A stretch of DNA of 64,000 bases from NCBI GenBank assembly GCA_015680685.1, contig MNCI01018196.1, forward strand, positions 19,181 through 83,180. The letters run 5' to 3'. Origin of the DNA: Gnetum montanum (taxonomy: Eukaryota > Streptophyta > Gnetopsida > Gnetales > Gnetaceae). Below are positions 22,880 through 34,269 of this stretch, in pieces. Below the pieces are notes generated by a model. It was given only the letters and a program-made list of their open reading frames with translations, had not been told where the DNA came from and did no database searches. How positions within the stretch are numbered: the stretch's first letter is position 1; each line of letters starts with the position of its first letter. Made by a program: the position numbers and the translations under genes.

Positions 22880-24937
22880 CCCATGACTGTGGGTGTTGCC
22901 ATTGCTAATGTTTCCTGATAGGTTGTGGAGGAGTTCCACTTGGATAATATGTTAACGATTGGTGGAACTGCCTTGGGTTACCTTGGGGATAAGGTAGCCT
23001 TCGGGGTGCCTACCATCTGTTAAGTCTTGGGTTGAGTGCTTATACCCTAGACTCTTGTAGATGTGAGATTATTGGGCAACGTCCCTTAGGATGGTCATAT
23101 TGGAAGATCTCACATTCACTATCATTGTCTATATCCAAATCCACAACCTCATCAGTGATAGTCATTTTTCCCTTACCCTTGCCACGTACATGGCCTAAAT
23201 CTCTTCACTTTTTCTTACCATGGTCACTACTTCATTCTTCCTTATACTCCTCTACGATTTTCAAGATAGTTTCAATTTTACTATCTAAGGAGCTCTGTAT
23301 TTCATCTACCTTAGTTGACACTTCCATAGTTAGCTTTTGAAGTGGCAAGGTTTTTCTATTCACCAACTCTTTGAGTGGTGACTCATCCTCCTCATCGCAA
23401 AATCTCACTCCCTTCTTTCGGAGGGAAGGATCACAGTTATATTCTTCTGTGCTTTCTCTTTTCCATAGTGCCCCTTCTTCTTTGCCTACTTTCTCCAACA
23501 ATTGATGAATTTCATGCGATCTAAGCTTAGATAATCTCCCTTGGGCATATGTCCCAAGGGTTCTCCTAGTTTCGTGTCTTAGCCCATCTATGAGGTGGTG
23601 TAGTTGATCCTATTGTGCATAACCATGGCCCGAGCAACAATGTTGCAATGCGTAATATCAGCCCATGGTAGCAACTAAGGGTTTGTGAGTACCCTGCTTC
23701 CATCCTTGGATCTACTTATGCAAGTTACGCACTCTCAAGTACGTTTGGTATTTATCGTTAAACAATTCTAACATTGTACTCCATCTCCTAATGGTTTCCG
23801 GTTCTAAGGACCGATACCAACTTTTTGCTTCCTTTATGAGTGTCCTAGGAAAAAACTTTAATTTCTGCCACTCGTTTTCAATATTTTTCAAGGCACAAGC
23901 ATCGTGGAATGCCTATAAATGATTTTGCAGATTAACATTGTATCCTCCTTTGAACCATGGGATATTATTCATGTCTAGTCTTTCTGGTGTCTTGTAGGTA
24001 TTTTAACTACCTCCATAATATCTAACATACTTCAGGTGGTAAGTAGGGGTTCATCATGATCATCTCTCTCATGGCGTCTATGAGACCTACGTTGCTCCCT
24101 ACTTTCCCTTCTTTCATCCCTTGACTCTCTAGAATGCCCTTGTCCTTACCCTTGACTCTCTCGTCTAGGTCTCTCATTTTGCTTACCCTTATCCTCACTG
24201 TTGTGCTCTCTATGACTATGTCCTGATGTGGAAGGAGAGGGTGAATGATGTGATGAAGGGGAAGAAGAAGGGGAATCATTGTCATGATGATGTTTCTGAC
24301 CTTCTCTTCGATGGCTACGGCCCGAATCGTGATGATGATCAAAATGCTTACCCTTATCATGTGCTTGTGTTCCCTCAGTGAACACTTGGTGTTTGTGTGA
24401 ATCAGAACCAGGGTTGTGAATTGTGAATCATAGGTTCTAAGACCCTACCTCCACACTATCATTAGGAGGGGGAACATCATCTTGTGAAGAACCTATTGAG
24501 ATAGGGTAACCACCCCTAATTTCTCTTATGACGAGTGAAGCATTGTGGGGGCCTTTGCCCTTCAATGATGTGTGGTGACTCTCCTGCCACAAGTCCCATT
24601 GACGTTGCACTTCTATGGGATGGTAGAAACTTGTGTCATAATCTTCTACAACATATTTAGCATATAGCTTCATCATGCCTATCTATGCAAGAGCATGAAG
24701 GAGCATGTTGGGGACTTCCCGATCTAGGGGTAACATTATGTTACCTTGCAAGTCTCACCAATGCAGTTGTTCGTTCTGATGGAGGATAAATTTAAAATTT
24801 GTTATATACTCATCATGATGAATATACACTACCTGATACTCTTGAGGAATTGGCAGATCTAGGATACATGTGTTAGACTACCGATGGTCTCTTATGTGAT
24901 CCCTAGGTCGTGAAGTGCTTTTATGAGAAGAAGACAT
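22880..24937 (-). pseudogene. gag: gag of element 2
   Basis: The minus-strand start ATG at 24935-24937 (MSSSHKSTSRPRDH) lies about 125 bp after the primer site, as in element 1. A His/Ser/Pro-rich low-complexity region lies at 24146-24385 (KHFDHHHDSGRSHRREGQKH). The capsid-like core is near 23500-23970. A basic/acidic region follows, and the C-terminal motif CEIFQYDHPKGRC is near 23050-23090. Gag here is of the same length and order as in element 1, with many stops. Confidence 0.75.
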
Positions 24938-25063
24938 CTTAGTTTAGTTCGGTGTGCTATTTGACCATTGTTTAAAATTTCTTCTGATTAACCATAAGGG
25001 TTCATTTAAGCTTCCAATGGTGTGGATAATTTCCTATGTTCTACTTAGCGCACAAACAGTTAG

Positions 25064-25081
25064 TCCTCGACAACGGCACCA
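25064..25081 (-). other. Primer binding site of element 2, tRNA-Asp type
   Basis: On the minus strand it reads TGGTGCCGTTGTCGAGGA, one base after the LTR end at 25083. It differs from the tRNA-Asp complement TGGCGCCGTTGCCGGGGA at three positions, all transitions. The same primer type as element 1 confirms orientation and family. Confidence 0.87.
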
Positions 25082-25082
25082 A

Positions 25083-25942
25083 TGATGAGTGGTGAGGTAC
25101 CCCTACACTCAACCGTTCAAATACGAGCATTACACGCGTGATCCAGTCGAACTTCGTAGACTAAGTTCCTACATGCCTTATGGAACACCTATGGTTAATC
25201 ATTCATTATCTTCCTAGACTTACTTGTATTTTTCATGGTTGTATGGCTATGTAAGTCTAAGGTATGTGATTTATATATTTTTTATGTTATATCTCCTATG
25301 CTAATGAGGTGAAGGGTGAAGAGACTAATTAACTAACTTTAACTAACTAAGTAAGCCCTAATTAACCTAGCATTAGCATCCATTCGCACTTACCAACCAC
25401 ACCCTAAACCAGTGCAACCTTGGTTACCAAATGCTATTTGTTACTGGGATTACCAAGCGTAATGCACATGCTTGAAGTGGTCGTACTGAATGCACTTAAC
25501 TATGGGAGAAGGGTGGAGAGAGATTTAATTAACTAATAAATCATTGAAATGATAAAAAATAAATAACATTAAGTAAAGTTATATTTAGCCTATGCCATGC
25601 ACTACAAAGTTTATTCAAAAGTTTTTCTTTATTTCCGTATACAAACTTGTGTTTAGGTACAATATTTGCTCGAATAAAGATCCATTCACTTTGGAGCTCC
25701 TACTGTGGGCACATGGAAATTATTCTATCTCTGGAGAGGTAAAACTACCAAAGTTTTGCTAAGGGTCTAGATTTAGATGGAGAAACAAGGGAGAGCCACC
25801 TCTTATTTATAGATTTTGTGATGCACTGCGATATCACGTACGAGATATCATAGGGGAAGATGCGATATCACATACGCGATATTGTGGGGGATGTGATATT
25901 GTGGCAGACACAATATTGCGGCCCATGCGATATTGTGTCCCA
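25083..25942 (-). repeat. 5' LTR of element 2
   Basis: An 860-bp LTR with TG...CA ends on the minus strand: start TGGGACAC at 25942, end CTCATCA at 25083. The TATA box CTATAAATAAG is at 25802-25812. U3 (25813-25942) repeats GATATC/GATATT palindromes (CGATATCACGTACGAGATATC and similar). U5 matches the U5 of element 1. The adjoining sequence on the right (TCTGCAACATGAATTTTA) matches the tip of the inverted-arm element in copy B near 57847. Confidence 0.87.
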
Positions 25943-26304
25943 TCTGCAACATGAATTTTAATGGTATCTTTTTGGCCTTTGTTTGTTGATGTCTATAGGA
26001 TCAACTTGAGAGACCTTGACAAAGAATACAAAAAACCACTACAGGTTCATCAACAACATCTTTTATCTATGCTTGATTTAGTAGTATCAAATTATGATCA
26101 AGAGTGCTTGAAGTGAGGCCATGATGATGAAATGGTATTGATTCCACAAATAAATGGCCATGAGGAATAATAAATATTACTCAAATAGTTTAGGCTATGC
26201 ACTTTGTGTTTAGAAGTGTGGTTTCCTTTGTAGATGGGTTTGAGCAACTGATACTTCACTTTAAGGTAATGTGCTCTTTACCAACATTGATTTTGGTGTT
26301 GGTT

Positions 26305-26612
26305 TTCTCATTGAGTGAGATGTGTTACATTTAATAGACTTGGAGTTTTCCCATCAAATGAGGTGTGTTGTGCATAATGGACTTTGTGTTTTCCCACTGA
26401 ATGAGATGTGTTACATTCAGTTGGACTTGGGATTTTCCCATTGAACAAGATGTGTTATGCTCGATGGACTTAGCATTTTCCCACTAAATGAGATGCATTA
26501 CATTCTAGTGGACTTAGGGATTTCCCCTCAAATAAGGTATGTTACACTCAATGGACTTAGTGTTTTCCCATTGTACAAGATGTGTTACATTCTAATGAAC
26601 TTGCAGGTAGAT
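26305..26612. repeat. 43/44-bp (87-bp) minisatellite, copy 1
   Basis: Seven diverged units of 43-44 bp, alternating in length so that two units make 87 bp. Core motif: GAYGTGTTACATTC, then TGGACTTGG, then TTTTCCCATTGAA. It lies 3' of integrase on the coding strand of the Tat remnant. Matching arrays are at 40393-40686 and 58205-58512. Confidence 0.85.
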
Positions 26613-26999
26613 CATAGGACAACATTTCTGCTCTCAAGGTATATGAAGGTTATATTTATACTATAGGGTTGAGTTCACAAGAAATTATATGGAACAAGCA
26701 CTCTTAGATAGAGTCAATGAATCTTGCACATCGATGTTATGTGGTGACTTGTTTCCATGATGAGTTGTGCCTATGTGATGGCTCTAGGTTTCATCTTGCA
26801 AATACAACTCCAAGAGAACTTGAACACCAGAGAGAAAAATCATGTTATTACAATGGGACACATTAGGCCATGAATGATGATTTGGCCAATTTGGCTACCT
26901 AAGGTCACATGTTTCTAGTCAAAGGTGTTGGTAGGCTACATTGCCAAGTTAAGCCCTTAGCAGGCCATGGTGCTAGTGTAAGGTGTTAGTAGACTATGG

Positions 27000-28210
27000 A
27001 GATTAGGCTTACTTGTTGATGGTTGTCAATGATGTGGCTGCTATAGGCTACACATAGTATGGTTTGAGATAGGAATGATTGACCAAATTGGCTAGCTCAT
27101 TCCCATCCATGTTTGCTATCCAATAGGCTCCATTACTGTCAACCTTGTTAATTCAAAAAGGGTCCTTCCTAGTTGGCTAAGAATTTGTTTGCCTACTCAA
27201 AAACGACCTTAAGCACTATGTCTCCTTCCTTGATATTGCACTTTTGGTGGTGTTTTCATTTGTACCTCTCTTGGGAGTGCTTAATTTAAGTAAGCATTCA
27301 TACTTGCTACTCCTCCACTAAGTCTAGGTCAATCGTTCGTAACTCCTTTCTCTACTCATTGTTGATGAAGTTGGATTAGGCTACTTGGAGTGATAGTACT
27401 TGCAATCCAAAAGGTAAAATAAGTTTAGAACCATAAACAAGGCTATAATGGATCATGATTATTGTGATGTGGTATGTTTTTCTATAGGCCCAAAGTGCAT
27501 GGATAAGCTATCCATGCCATTTGCACCTACTATTGATGAACATCTTCTTAAGCAAGTTGATGATGGCCTTGTTGCTTACTTTAGATTTTTCATTGGCCTA
27601 AGGGAAATAAGGTGATGAGAAAGAGTCCTTAATTCCTAGGTCATGATAGAAATTCTTTTTTTCTTGGCTATTAAACTGTAGTCCATTGTTTGTGACTATG
27701 GTTATACGTATACAAAAAAGAGCTACTACGTTGTCTGAGATGAATGTACAAACCTATTTAGATGTAGTCTTCCTTAGGGAAATAACTTTAACCCACTTAG
27801 TAACATATTTGGTTGTGGTAATTATGAAGTTATGCCTTGCAAAAGACTTAGGCATTATAGATCGAATGATATTTGATCCCTGTCATTGGAATAACTATGT
27901 AATGTGAGTAGCATGTAACTAGTTGGTGGTATATGTATGAAGTTGGTATGTCATTGGCATGTGTCACAAGTTTTGACCTTCTATAAGCAATCATTTTACA
28001 TATAAGGATAGTAATAAAATAACCATATAATCTTAGTAGCCATGGCTCTAGGTCCTATATGTGAACCACAACTGTCCTCATGAACTTGCTCTAGGACTAT
28101 TCTAACTTTGACTCTACCTAAGCACTTCAACAATATGCCATCATAGGATTGTCGACATAATGTGTTATTTTCTACAATGACATATTATGTTGATCATTTA
28201 TGTACAACAT
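27000..28210 (-). pseudogene. pol: Integrase remnant of Tat-like element, copy 1
   Basis: Collinear with the better-read copy 3 (58900-60060). The minus strand keeps the zinc-binding part (CNTCQ-type motif near 27955), the Y-W-P block and the C-terminal block LPLELQVLSLQ near 27385-27420, with numerous stops. The product would be the strand-transfer enzyme; this copy is dead. Confidence 0.68.
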
Positions 28211-28544
28211 CATTTTGAGTAGTAATCAGGCCTTGTGAAGATTTATCATGTATAAGGTAAAACTTTATAGGAGCAGTATGAACTATGACCACAAAGGTAT
28301 CCTTAATGCTCTATGTGATGGGTATAGCATAATCCACAGTTAAGATAAGTAACTTGCTAAACATATCTGGTGTAACACTAAGGGATAGCATTGGCTATGA
28401 AATTTTTATTGTGGGGTATATGTTGGATATCAATGTCTGTAAAATGCTTTAATAGTTACTTTTCTAAGTCATAGTAAGGTTGTAAATGTTTGTCTTTGCA
28501 TGCATAAATGTTGGTTACCTAGTTGACCACAAGTTTTGAATCAT

Positions 28545-29220
28545 CCTTGATTATCAAATGCTTAATTTCTAGGTTATGTGATACCATCATTCCTTTTATT
28601 AGACCTTCATAATTTGCTATGTTGTTGGTGCATGGAAACTCAAAATGATAGAAGAAGGATCAAATGTTTCTAGATGGAAATGTTATGATGGTAGCAACAC
28701 TAGCCCCATGGGCAGTTGAAGCTCTATCAAAGTGCATGACTACATCATAATCCTCTGGTGTTTGGCTAACAGTGTTGATGTGTTCATCGGGAAACTTAGA
28801 ATGTATAGTTTCTTGGTCATCAATAAGTGAAATTGTAAGTTGCACAACTATTGCTTGACCTTTTAGTGAAGATTGATAAACATAATGAAGGTCAAACCTT
28901 TTTGCTATGGCTTTCCATTAGGCTATATGAATACTCTTGTAAATATTGGTTCTTATGGTCCTAAGTATGTTGTTTGTGCAAATAACATTGACTTGGCTTT
29001 TAAAGAGGTAGTATCTCAATTTATTCAACAAGAAGACTAGTGCTAGATAGTCCTTCTTCACATAAAAATATCATATTTCATGGACAACTAATGTATGAAT
29101 AAGGTAATATATTTGCATTTCTACCCAATGATGATGTTTTTGATAGAATTGAGAGGCAATGGATGTGTTAGAGATGGAAAGGTAGATGTAAAATGGTTTA
29201 CCTTCTTACCCAGGATAGAC
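28545..29220 (-). pseudogene. pol: Double RNase H remnant, copy 1
   Basis: The higher-coordinate half (about 28900-29190) is the ordinary retroviral-type RNase H end (a VFLLNKLRYYLFKSQ-like stretch). The lower half (28545-28850) is the archaeal-type domain with IHSKFPDEHINTVSQTPEDY and MHFDRASTAHGASVATIITF, where the Asp of F-D is the first catalytic acid. The open part is 28660-28845. The frame is lost below 28660. Confidence 0.74.
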
Positions 29221-29275
29221 TATAGGTAGTTGCATTAAATGGTGTTTTTTTGGAAGAAACATTGGTTGTAGAAAA

Positions 29276-30770
29276 GATATTTTACCAATGATTATGATGA
29301 CATCATCCCTCTATCAAGCAAGTCAAAAATGGGGACCTGTGATGTCACTAACTATTTGGTGGGGAGAGATTTTCATTATTGTTAAGTTTTTTATTCTTCT
29401 TGCATGTTGTTCATTCATGATGTGTTTTTATTCAATTTTAGAATCATTCATTTTATAATATTTGAATGATGGCTCTAGTAAAAAATAAATTTTGATTTGG
29501 AGAAATGCTATCATCATTGTCAATGGTTCTTTTAACCATCAAACTTTAAACGGTAAGGGCAATGCTTGATTCTATAATTGCACTCAAGATTTTACATCTT
29601 TGGAATGAAATTGGATGTTGGTATTAATAATTGATGGTTACATTAAAATGAGTTGTCAAAATCGATCAATTCATTTAATTTTTTTAATCAATGATTGTGT
29701 TGAAATTTTGGATTTTTGTTTTGCCTTCTTTCTTTCATACTGGTGGAAAGATATTTTTTGAAATGTATAGCTTAAGGAAAGTCTTGTTTAAAAATTTTTC
29801 ATTAACATTATCATTAATTAGAGTAATGGTTGAAAATTTATGTTAGGGTTTAAACTAGAGTATGCCTTTTAATATATTTTAGAAAGTTCACATATGTTTT
29901 GTGTGATTTAGAGGATGCTCTTGGATGAATACTTTGAGTGAGTTCATAATAAGCAAAAATTCATTAAAATGTTTTATTACTGATGCATTTAGGTCATATT
30001 GATGAATTATAAGATTAGTTCTTCCATCATAACCATGATTTCTATATTCTTATACTAAGAAAACTACATAGAAAGCATTCAGTGTGCCCTTCTCATGCAA
30101 TGTTCTAATCCATGGTGAGTGATTGGAGGACACAGTAGATAAACTTGCAATTGCTAGAGATTATTAAGAGTTGTGTAGTTTACACTGGTTATGTAAGGGA
30201 TATTTCACCGATGATGATGATGAAAATTTCTCCTCTATCAAGCAAGTCAAAAATGGGGAACTGTGATGTCACTCACTATTTCATGGAGAGATATTTATGT
30301 TATTAGTATGTTTATTATTCTTCCTTTATGTTGTTCATTCCCACTATGTTTTTCATCAATTTTAGATTTTTTCATTTTATAATATTTGGATGATGGCTCC
30401 AGTCAAAAAGCAATTTCGGTCTGGGGAAATGCTATCATCTCTATCAATGGTTCTTTTAAGCATCAAACTTCAAATCGTAATGGCAATGCTTGATTCTATA
30501 ATTACACTCTGGATATGACATCTTTGGAATGGAATTGAATTTTGGTTTGACAATTGATGGTTTCAGTAAAATGAGTTATCAAAATCCATTAATTTGTTTA
30601 ATTTTTTGAATCAATTATCATGTTGAAATTTTGAAATTTTTTTTGGCCTTCTTTCTTTCATACTAGTGGAAAGATATTTGTTGAAATGCATAGCTTATGC
30701 AAAGTATTATTTAAAAATTTGTTATTAACATTGCCATTGGTTAGAGTAATGGCTGAAACCAAAACAAGAA
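29276..30770. repeat. 0.92-kb tandem duplication, copy 1
   Basis: Unit 1 begins GATATTTTACCAATGAT at 29276 and unit 2 GATATTTCACCGATGAT at 30199, an offset of 923 bp. Unit 2 matches unit 1 to about 30770, where a LINE fragment takes over; its end resumes near 31600. Both units contain AAGCAAGTCAAAAATGGGGA and ATGATGGCTCYAGTMAAAAA. No protein is recognised. The block at 43356-44820 has the same arrangement; the third block has one unit only. Confidence 0.8.
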
Positions 30771-31650
30771 ATTGCAAAACAGTAACCACTTAAGAAAAAG
30801 TAATATTATTGGTAAAGCCTAGTTCTTGACATTGAAGTTAAACATTACTTGCAATAGAGCATTTCATACCATAGTCAAATTTAGTATAGTTCATGTTTTG
30901 ATACTAGGGATCTAGACAACATTTCCAAATAAAGAAAATAATCTCAAAGAAGAGGATTTTCCATGCTTTTTGAAGGTGTCACTTAACACACTAATCTTTG
31001 AAAATACATAGAGGGAAATGAACATAATGACTAGGAAGAAAAACTTGAAGAGATTGACACAACTTCCAAATTTGTTGAGAGAATGAGAAATCCCAAAAGA
31101 CATGCACAAAAGTGTCATTGGCTTGACAAATGGTGCATTCAGGGTAATCAACTCCTAAGAATTGAAGCCTATGTACAATGGGAAGACCTTGATGAATCAA
31201 GTACTAGAAAAAGAAACAGTGCTTAGGTTGGGCCTTGGAAGTCCAAACATGATGAAAAATAGCTTTCCAATGGTGATCCTCAAGATGCACACTCTATCTT
31301 CTATTTCAAGTAAAGAGTTGAAAATCTTGCACATGAAACCAAGATTTGGCTTTAGAAAGATGTAAAGAATGCATTAGGGAACCATTAATCCAAAACCAAT
31401 CATCATACCAAGGAGTATTATTATGCAACTTAGGAACACCAAAGTTGGAGAGAACATGCTTAATGTGCTAGTAAATAAGAGTATCTTATCTTTGAAACCC
31501 CCATTTTACTTTGGCATGTCGCCAAGAGAGGGTAGTAGAATCATTCCTAATAGTAAATAATTGAGCACCATGATGGAGATTGTGATTGGCAAAAGAATTG
31601 GCTCATATTGATTAGAGAAAGACAATATATGAATTATAAGGTTCTTTTTC
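30771..31650 (-). pseudogene. LINE C-terminal zinc-finger fragment, copy 1
   Basis: The minus strand encodes the zinc-binding domain found at the C-terminus of plant non-LTR reverse transcriptases: GLPIVHRLQFLGVDYPECTI followed by CQANDTFVHVFWDFSFSQQIW (30991-31200), with the C-x2-C...H pattern and the typical W-D/S-x-x-I-W ending. Upstream parts (31200-31560) continue the same protein out of frame. RT is absent, so this is a 5'-truncated insertion inside unit 2 of the tandem duplication. It is repeated at 44821-45665. Confidence 0.72.
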
Positions 31651-31714
31651 CATAAGCATGAGTTCTATGTTCCTATACTAAGAAAACTACATAGAAAGCA
31701 TTAAGTGTGCCCTT

Positions 31715-31956
31715 TGTTGAAGTCATGAAACAACTAATTTGGATTATTAGGTTATGGACTAGTTTTGGTTATGGATGGTTTCTTGATACATATTTATGTA
31801 ATGTTCCAAAACTCTCTTGTAACTGTAATTTGTAAAATATATAATGAAACTCTAGTACGGTCATGAATGAGTGGCAATCTTGATGAACTGCAAAAATTCT
31901 ATGTGTGTTTGTTTTTCTTGTTCTTTTTTTTTCTTTGCCTAATTTGTTTCCTAACA
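31715..31956 (+). repeat. 5' LTR of copia copy A
   Basis: Starts TGTTGAAGTCATG and ends CTAACA, three bases before the primer site. A TATA-like AAAATATATAATG lies at about 31835-31847. It is similar to the 3' LTR at 35736-35982 but with many substitutions, indicating an old insertion. Confidence 0.88.
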
Positions 31957-31959
31957 AAC

Positions 31960-31971
31960 TGGTATCAGAGC
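31960..31971 (+). other. Primer binding site, initiator tRNA-Met
   Basis: TGGTATCAGAGC is the exact complement of the 3' end of plant initiator tRNA-Met, the standard copia primer. Confidence 0.93.
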
Positions 31972-31989
31972 AAGGTTTGCAAGGGATCA

Positions 31990-32770
31990 ATGGAAGTGAT
32001 GGTTTCTGAGGATGGAAAAGCTAGGATCGACAAGTTTGATGGGATAGACTTCAGGTTCTAAAATATGTAGGTCACAGATTATCTATACAAGAAGAATTTG
32101 CATGAATCATTGTTGGGGAAGAAGCTAGATTATGAGCAAAGAGAATTGGGAATTGTTAGATCACTAGGTTCTTAGGGTGATTTGTTTAACGTTATCAAGG
32201 AACTTTGTGTTCATTATTTTCAATGAAAAGACTACTTAAGGTTTGATGAAGGCCTTATTAGATATGTACAAGAAGTCATCCACCTAAAACAAGATATATT
32301 TGATGCACTAATTATTCAATCTGAGAATGTCTAATGGTGTGTCAATTATAGATCACATCAATGAGTTAAATGTGATTATGAGTTAGTTGAATTCTTTGGA
32401 AATCGACTTTGATGATGAGATCAAAGCATTGATTTTGTTATCATCACTACCTAATAGCTGGTCTGGAATGGTGATTGTAGTTAGTAATTCATCAAGAGAT
32501 ACAAGATTGAAGTTGTTCACAGTTTGAGATCTGATTTGTAGTGAGGATATATGCAAAAGGGAGTTAAGTGAATCTTAGGTTATGCCTTAGGTAATGAAGG
32601 TAGAGGTAGAAGTCTAGTTGGGATAGAATCAAGGCCATGGAAAACCAAAGTCTAAGGGAAGAAGTCAATCCAAGGATCTCAAGAATGTCACCTATTGGAA
32701 TTGCAATCAGAAAGGTCATCTTAGAAGATAACGCATGGCACCAAAGAACAAAAAAGAAAAATTAGCATGA
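31990..32770 (+). pseudogene. gag: gag of copia copy A
   Basis: The frame starts MEVMVSEDGKARIDKFDG at 31990. KFDGIDFRF and NLHESLLGKKLDYEQRELGI belong to the copia-type gag (UBN2 family). The knuckle at about 32695-32735 reads YWNCNQKGHLRR, where the family has C-x2-C-x4-H-x4-C, so the first and last cysteines are lost. Stops and frameshifts occur throughout. The product would form the particle core. Confidence 0.78.
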
Positions 32771-32839
32771 TGATTTAGCAAATGAAACTATTGAAGAAAT
32801 TTCTAATGCCCTAGTTTGTTGTGTGGATAGTGGTATTTA

Positions 32840-33110
32840 ATCTTGGATTCTTGATTTAGGTGCATCATTCCACTCTGATCCTTCTAAAGAATTGTTTAAT
32901 AACTATGTTGCTAGGAATTTTGGAAAGGTTTATCTTGTAGATGATAAGCCATTGAACATTGTGGAAAAGGATGATGTTTATATAAGGACTACCCATGGGA
33001 AGAAACTAAAGTTACAGAATGTTAGACATGTTCTAGGTTTAAAGAAAAACCTTATTTTTATGGGTTAGATAGATGTTGAAGGGTATAGTATAGTATTTGG
33101 AGGAGGATCC
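32840..33110 (+). pseudogene. Protease of copia copy A
   Basis: WILDLGASFHSDPSKELFNN at 32849 is the copia protease active site with Leu in place of the catalytic-loop Ser (normal D-S-G-A). It is followed by GKVYLVDDKPLNIVEKDDVY and LKLQNVRHVLGLKKNLIFMG, the typical end of the domain. One stop is at the VGQ-equivalent. Confidence 0.82.
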
Positions 33111-33149
33111 TAGAAAACAATTAAAGGGAATCTCATTGTTTCTTGAGAA

Positions 33150-34130
33150 AATAAGGTGGGAACATTGTACACCACTTCATATATAAAATACATAGTGTTA
33201 ATGGTTAATTCAAAATCAAAGTCAACATTGTGGCATCATAGGTTCGGTTACATGAGTGAAATGGAAATGAAGTTGCTCGCCTCATAAGGGAGATTACTAG
33301 AATTGAAGTCTATTGATGTTGGTTTATGTGAAGGATGTATTTATGGGAAGTAGAAAAGAGTCAGTTTCACAAAAGCTAGAAGAACATCAAAGATCGAGAA
33401 GTTGGAATTGGTACTTATAGATGTATGGGGACTAGCCCCAGTGAGCTCCCTTAGTGGCTCATGCTATTATGTCACATTCATTAATGATTCCACTAGAAAG
33501 GTATGGGTTTATTTTATTAAAAATGAATTTTATGTGTTTTTTACATTTAACAAGTGGAAATAAGAAGTGGAGAACCAAACTGATTTGAATGTAAAATGTT
33601 TGAGGTTTGATAATGGAGGGTTGTATGATAGTCTAGAGTTCAAGGTTTTTTGTTTTGAGAATGGGGTCATAATTATTAAGATGGTTCCTAGAACACTGGA
33701 GTAGAATGGTGTTGCTGAGAGAATGAATAGTACCATGAATGAGAGAGCTAGAAGCATGAGGATATCTTCTAGACTACCAAAGATGTTTTGGAAAAATGTA
33801 ATTAGCATAACAACATATCTCATAAATTGAGGACCTTTAGTTTCACTAGACTTTAGATACCTAAGGAGGAATGGTTAGGAAAGGTAGTAAAATTCTCACC
33901 TTTATTTAAAAGTTTTTGGTTGTGTATCATATGTGCACTTAGGTTTTGATGTTTGAGATAAACTTGATCCTAAAGCTAAGAAATGTTATTTTATTGGCTA
34001 TGATTTTGATGATTTTGGTTATCCATTTTGGAATGATCAAAATAGAAAAATTATAAGGCACAGGGATGCCACTTTTAATGAAGATGTGGTGTACAAGGAC
34101 AGGTACAAATCACAATCTAATAGTGTAGGA
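33150..34130 (+). pseudogene. pol: Integrase of copia copy A
   Basis: Begins with the GAG-pre-integrase zinc region (TLWHHRFGYMSEMEMKLLAS, then CEGCIYGK). The core keeps all three acidic positions: Asp in LIDVWGLAPVSS near 33420, Asp in CLRFDNGGLYDS near 33600 and Glu in NGVAERMNSTMNERARSMR near 33707. The C-terminal part reads LDPKAKKCYFIGYDFDDFGY and NRKIIRHRDATFNEDVVYKD. About ten stops, many TAG for Gln or TGA/TAG for Trp, inactivate it. Confidence 0.84.
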
Positions 34131-34269
34131 AAATAGGAAAAGGAAAGTAAGAAGGTTGAATTGGAAGAGATATCTAAGAGGGATGTAGCTGGAAGGATTC
34201 AAGAAAGTCCTAAAAATAGGATAGCTAAAGATGAAGCTGAAGTTGAGTCAGAAATAGTTATACTAGAGC

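Larger units (their letters stand above)
19107..25942 (-). mobile_element. Element 2: pol-less gag-protease gypsy element
   Basis: Minus-strand LTR element of 6.8 kb with 5' LTR (25083-25942), tRNA-Asp primer site, gag, protease, a 2-kb 3' region, polypurine tract and a truncated 3' LTR (19107-19718). RT, RNase H and integrase are absent. After the protease tail the sequence passes at about 21650-21720 into the 3' region that in element 1 follows integrase. It is thus a non-autonomous derivative of the element 1 family, like the gag-only LTR elements described in plants; enzymes would have to come from a relative. It lies inside the copy A inverted-arm element. Confidence 0.82.
25943..29275 (-). 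mobile_element. Tat-like gypsy pol remnant, copy 1
   Basis: Minus-strand remnant holding, in coding order, RNase H, a second (archaeal-type) RNase H, integrase and a 3' tail with a minisatellite. The second RNase H behind the first is the hallmark of the plant Tat lineage. RT, protease, gag and LTRs are absent. The same unit recurs at 40084-43355 and 57886-61121, beginning each time at AACTTGAGAGAC-like sequence, so it has been copied as part of a larger block. Confidence 0.78.

Noticed and set aside
27686-27907. Plus-strand frames at 27686-27907 and 59539-59760 with similar translations
   Set aside because: They are the complement of the integrase core of the Tat-like element and are similar only because the copies are.
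30991-31200. C-x2-C...H zinc finger as a host transcription factor
   Set aside because: The H-R-L...C-x2-C...F-W-D...I-W pattern is that of the LINE C-terminal domain, and upstream sequence continues as LINE.
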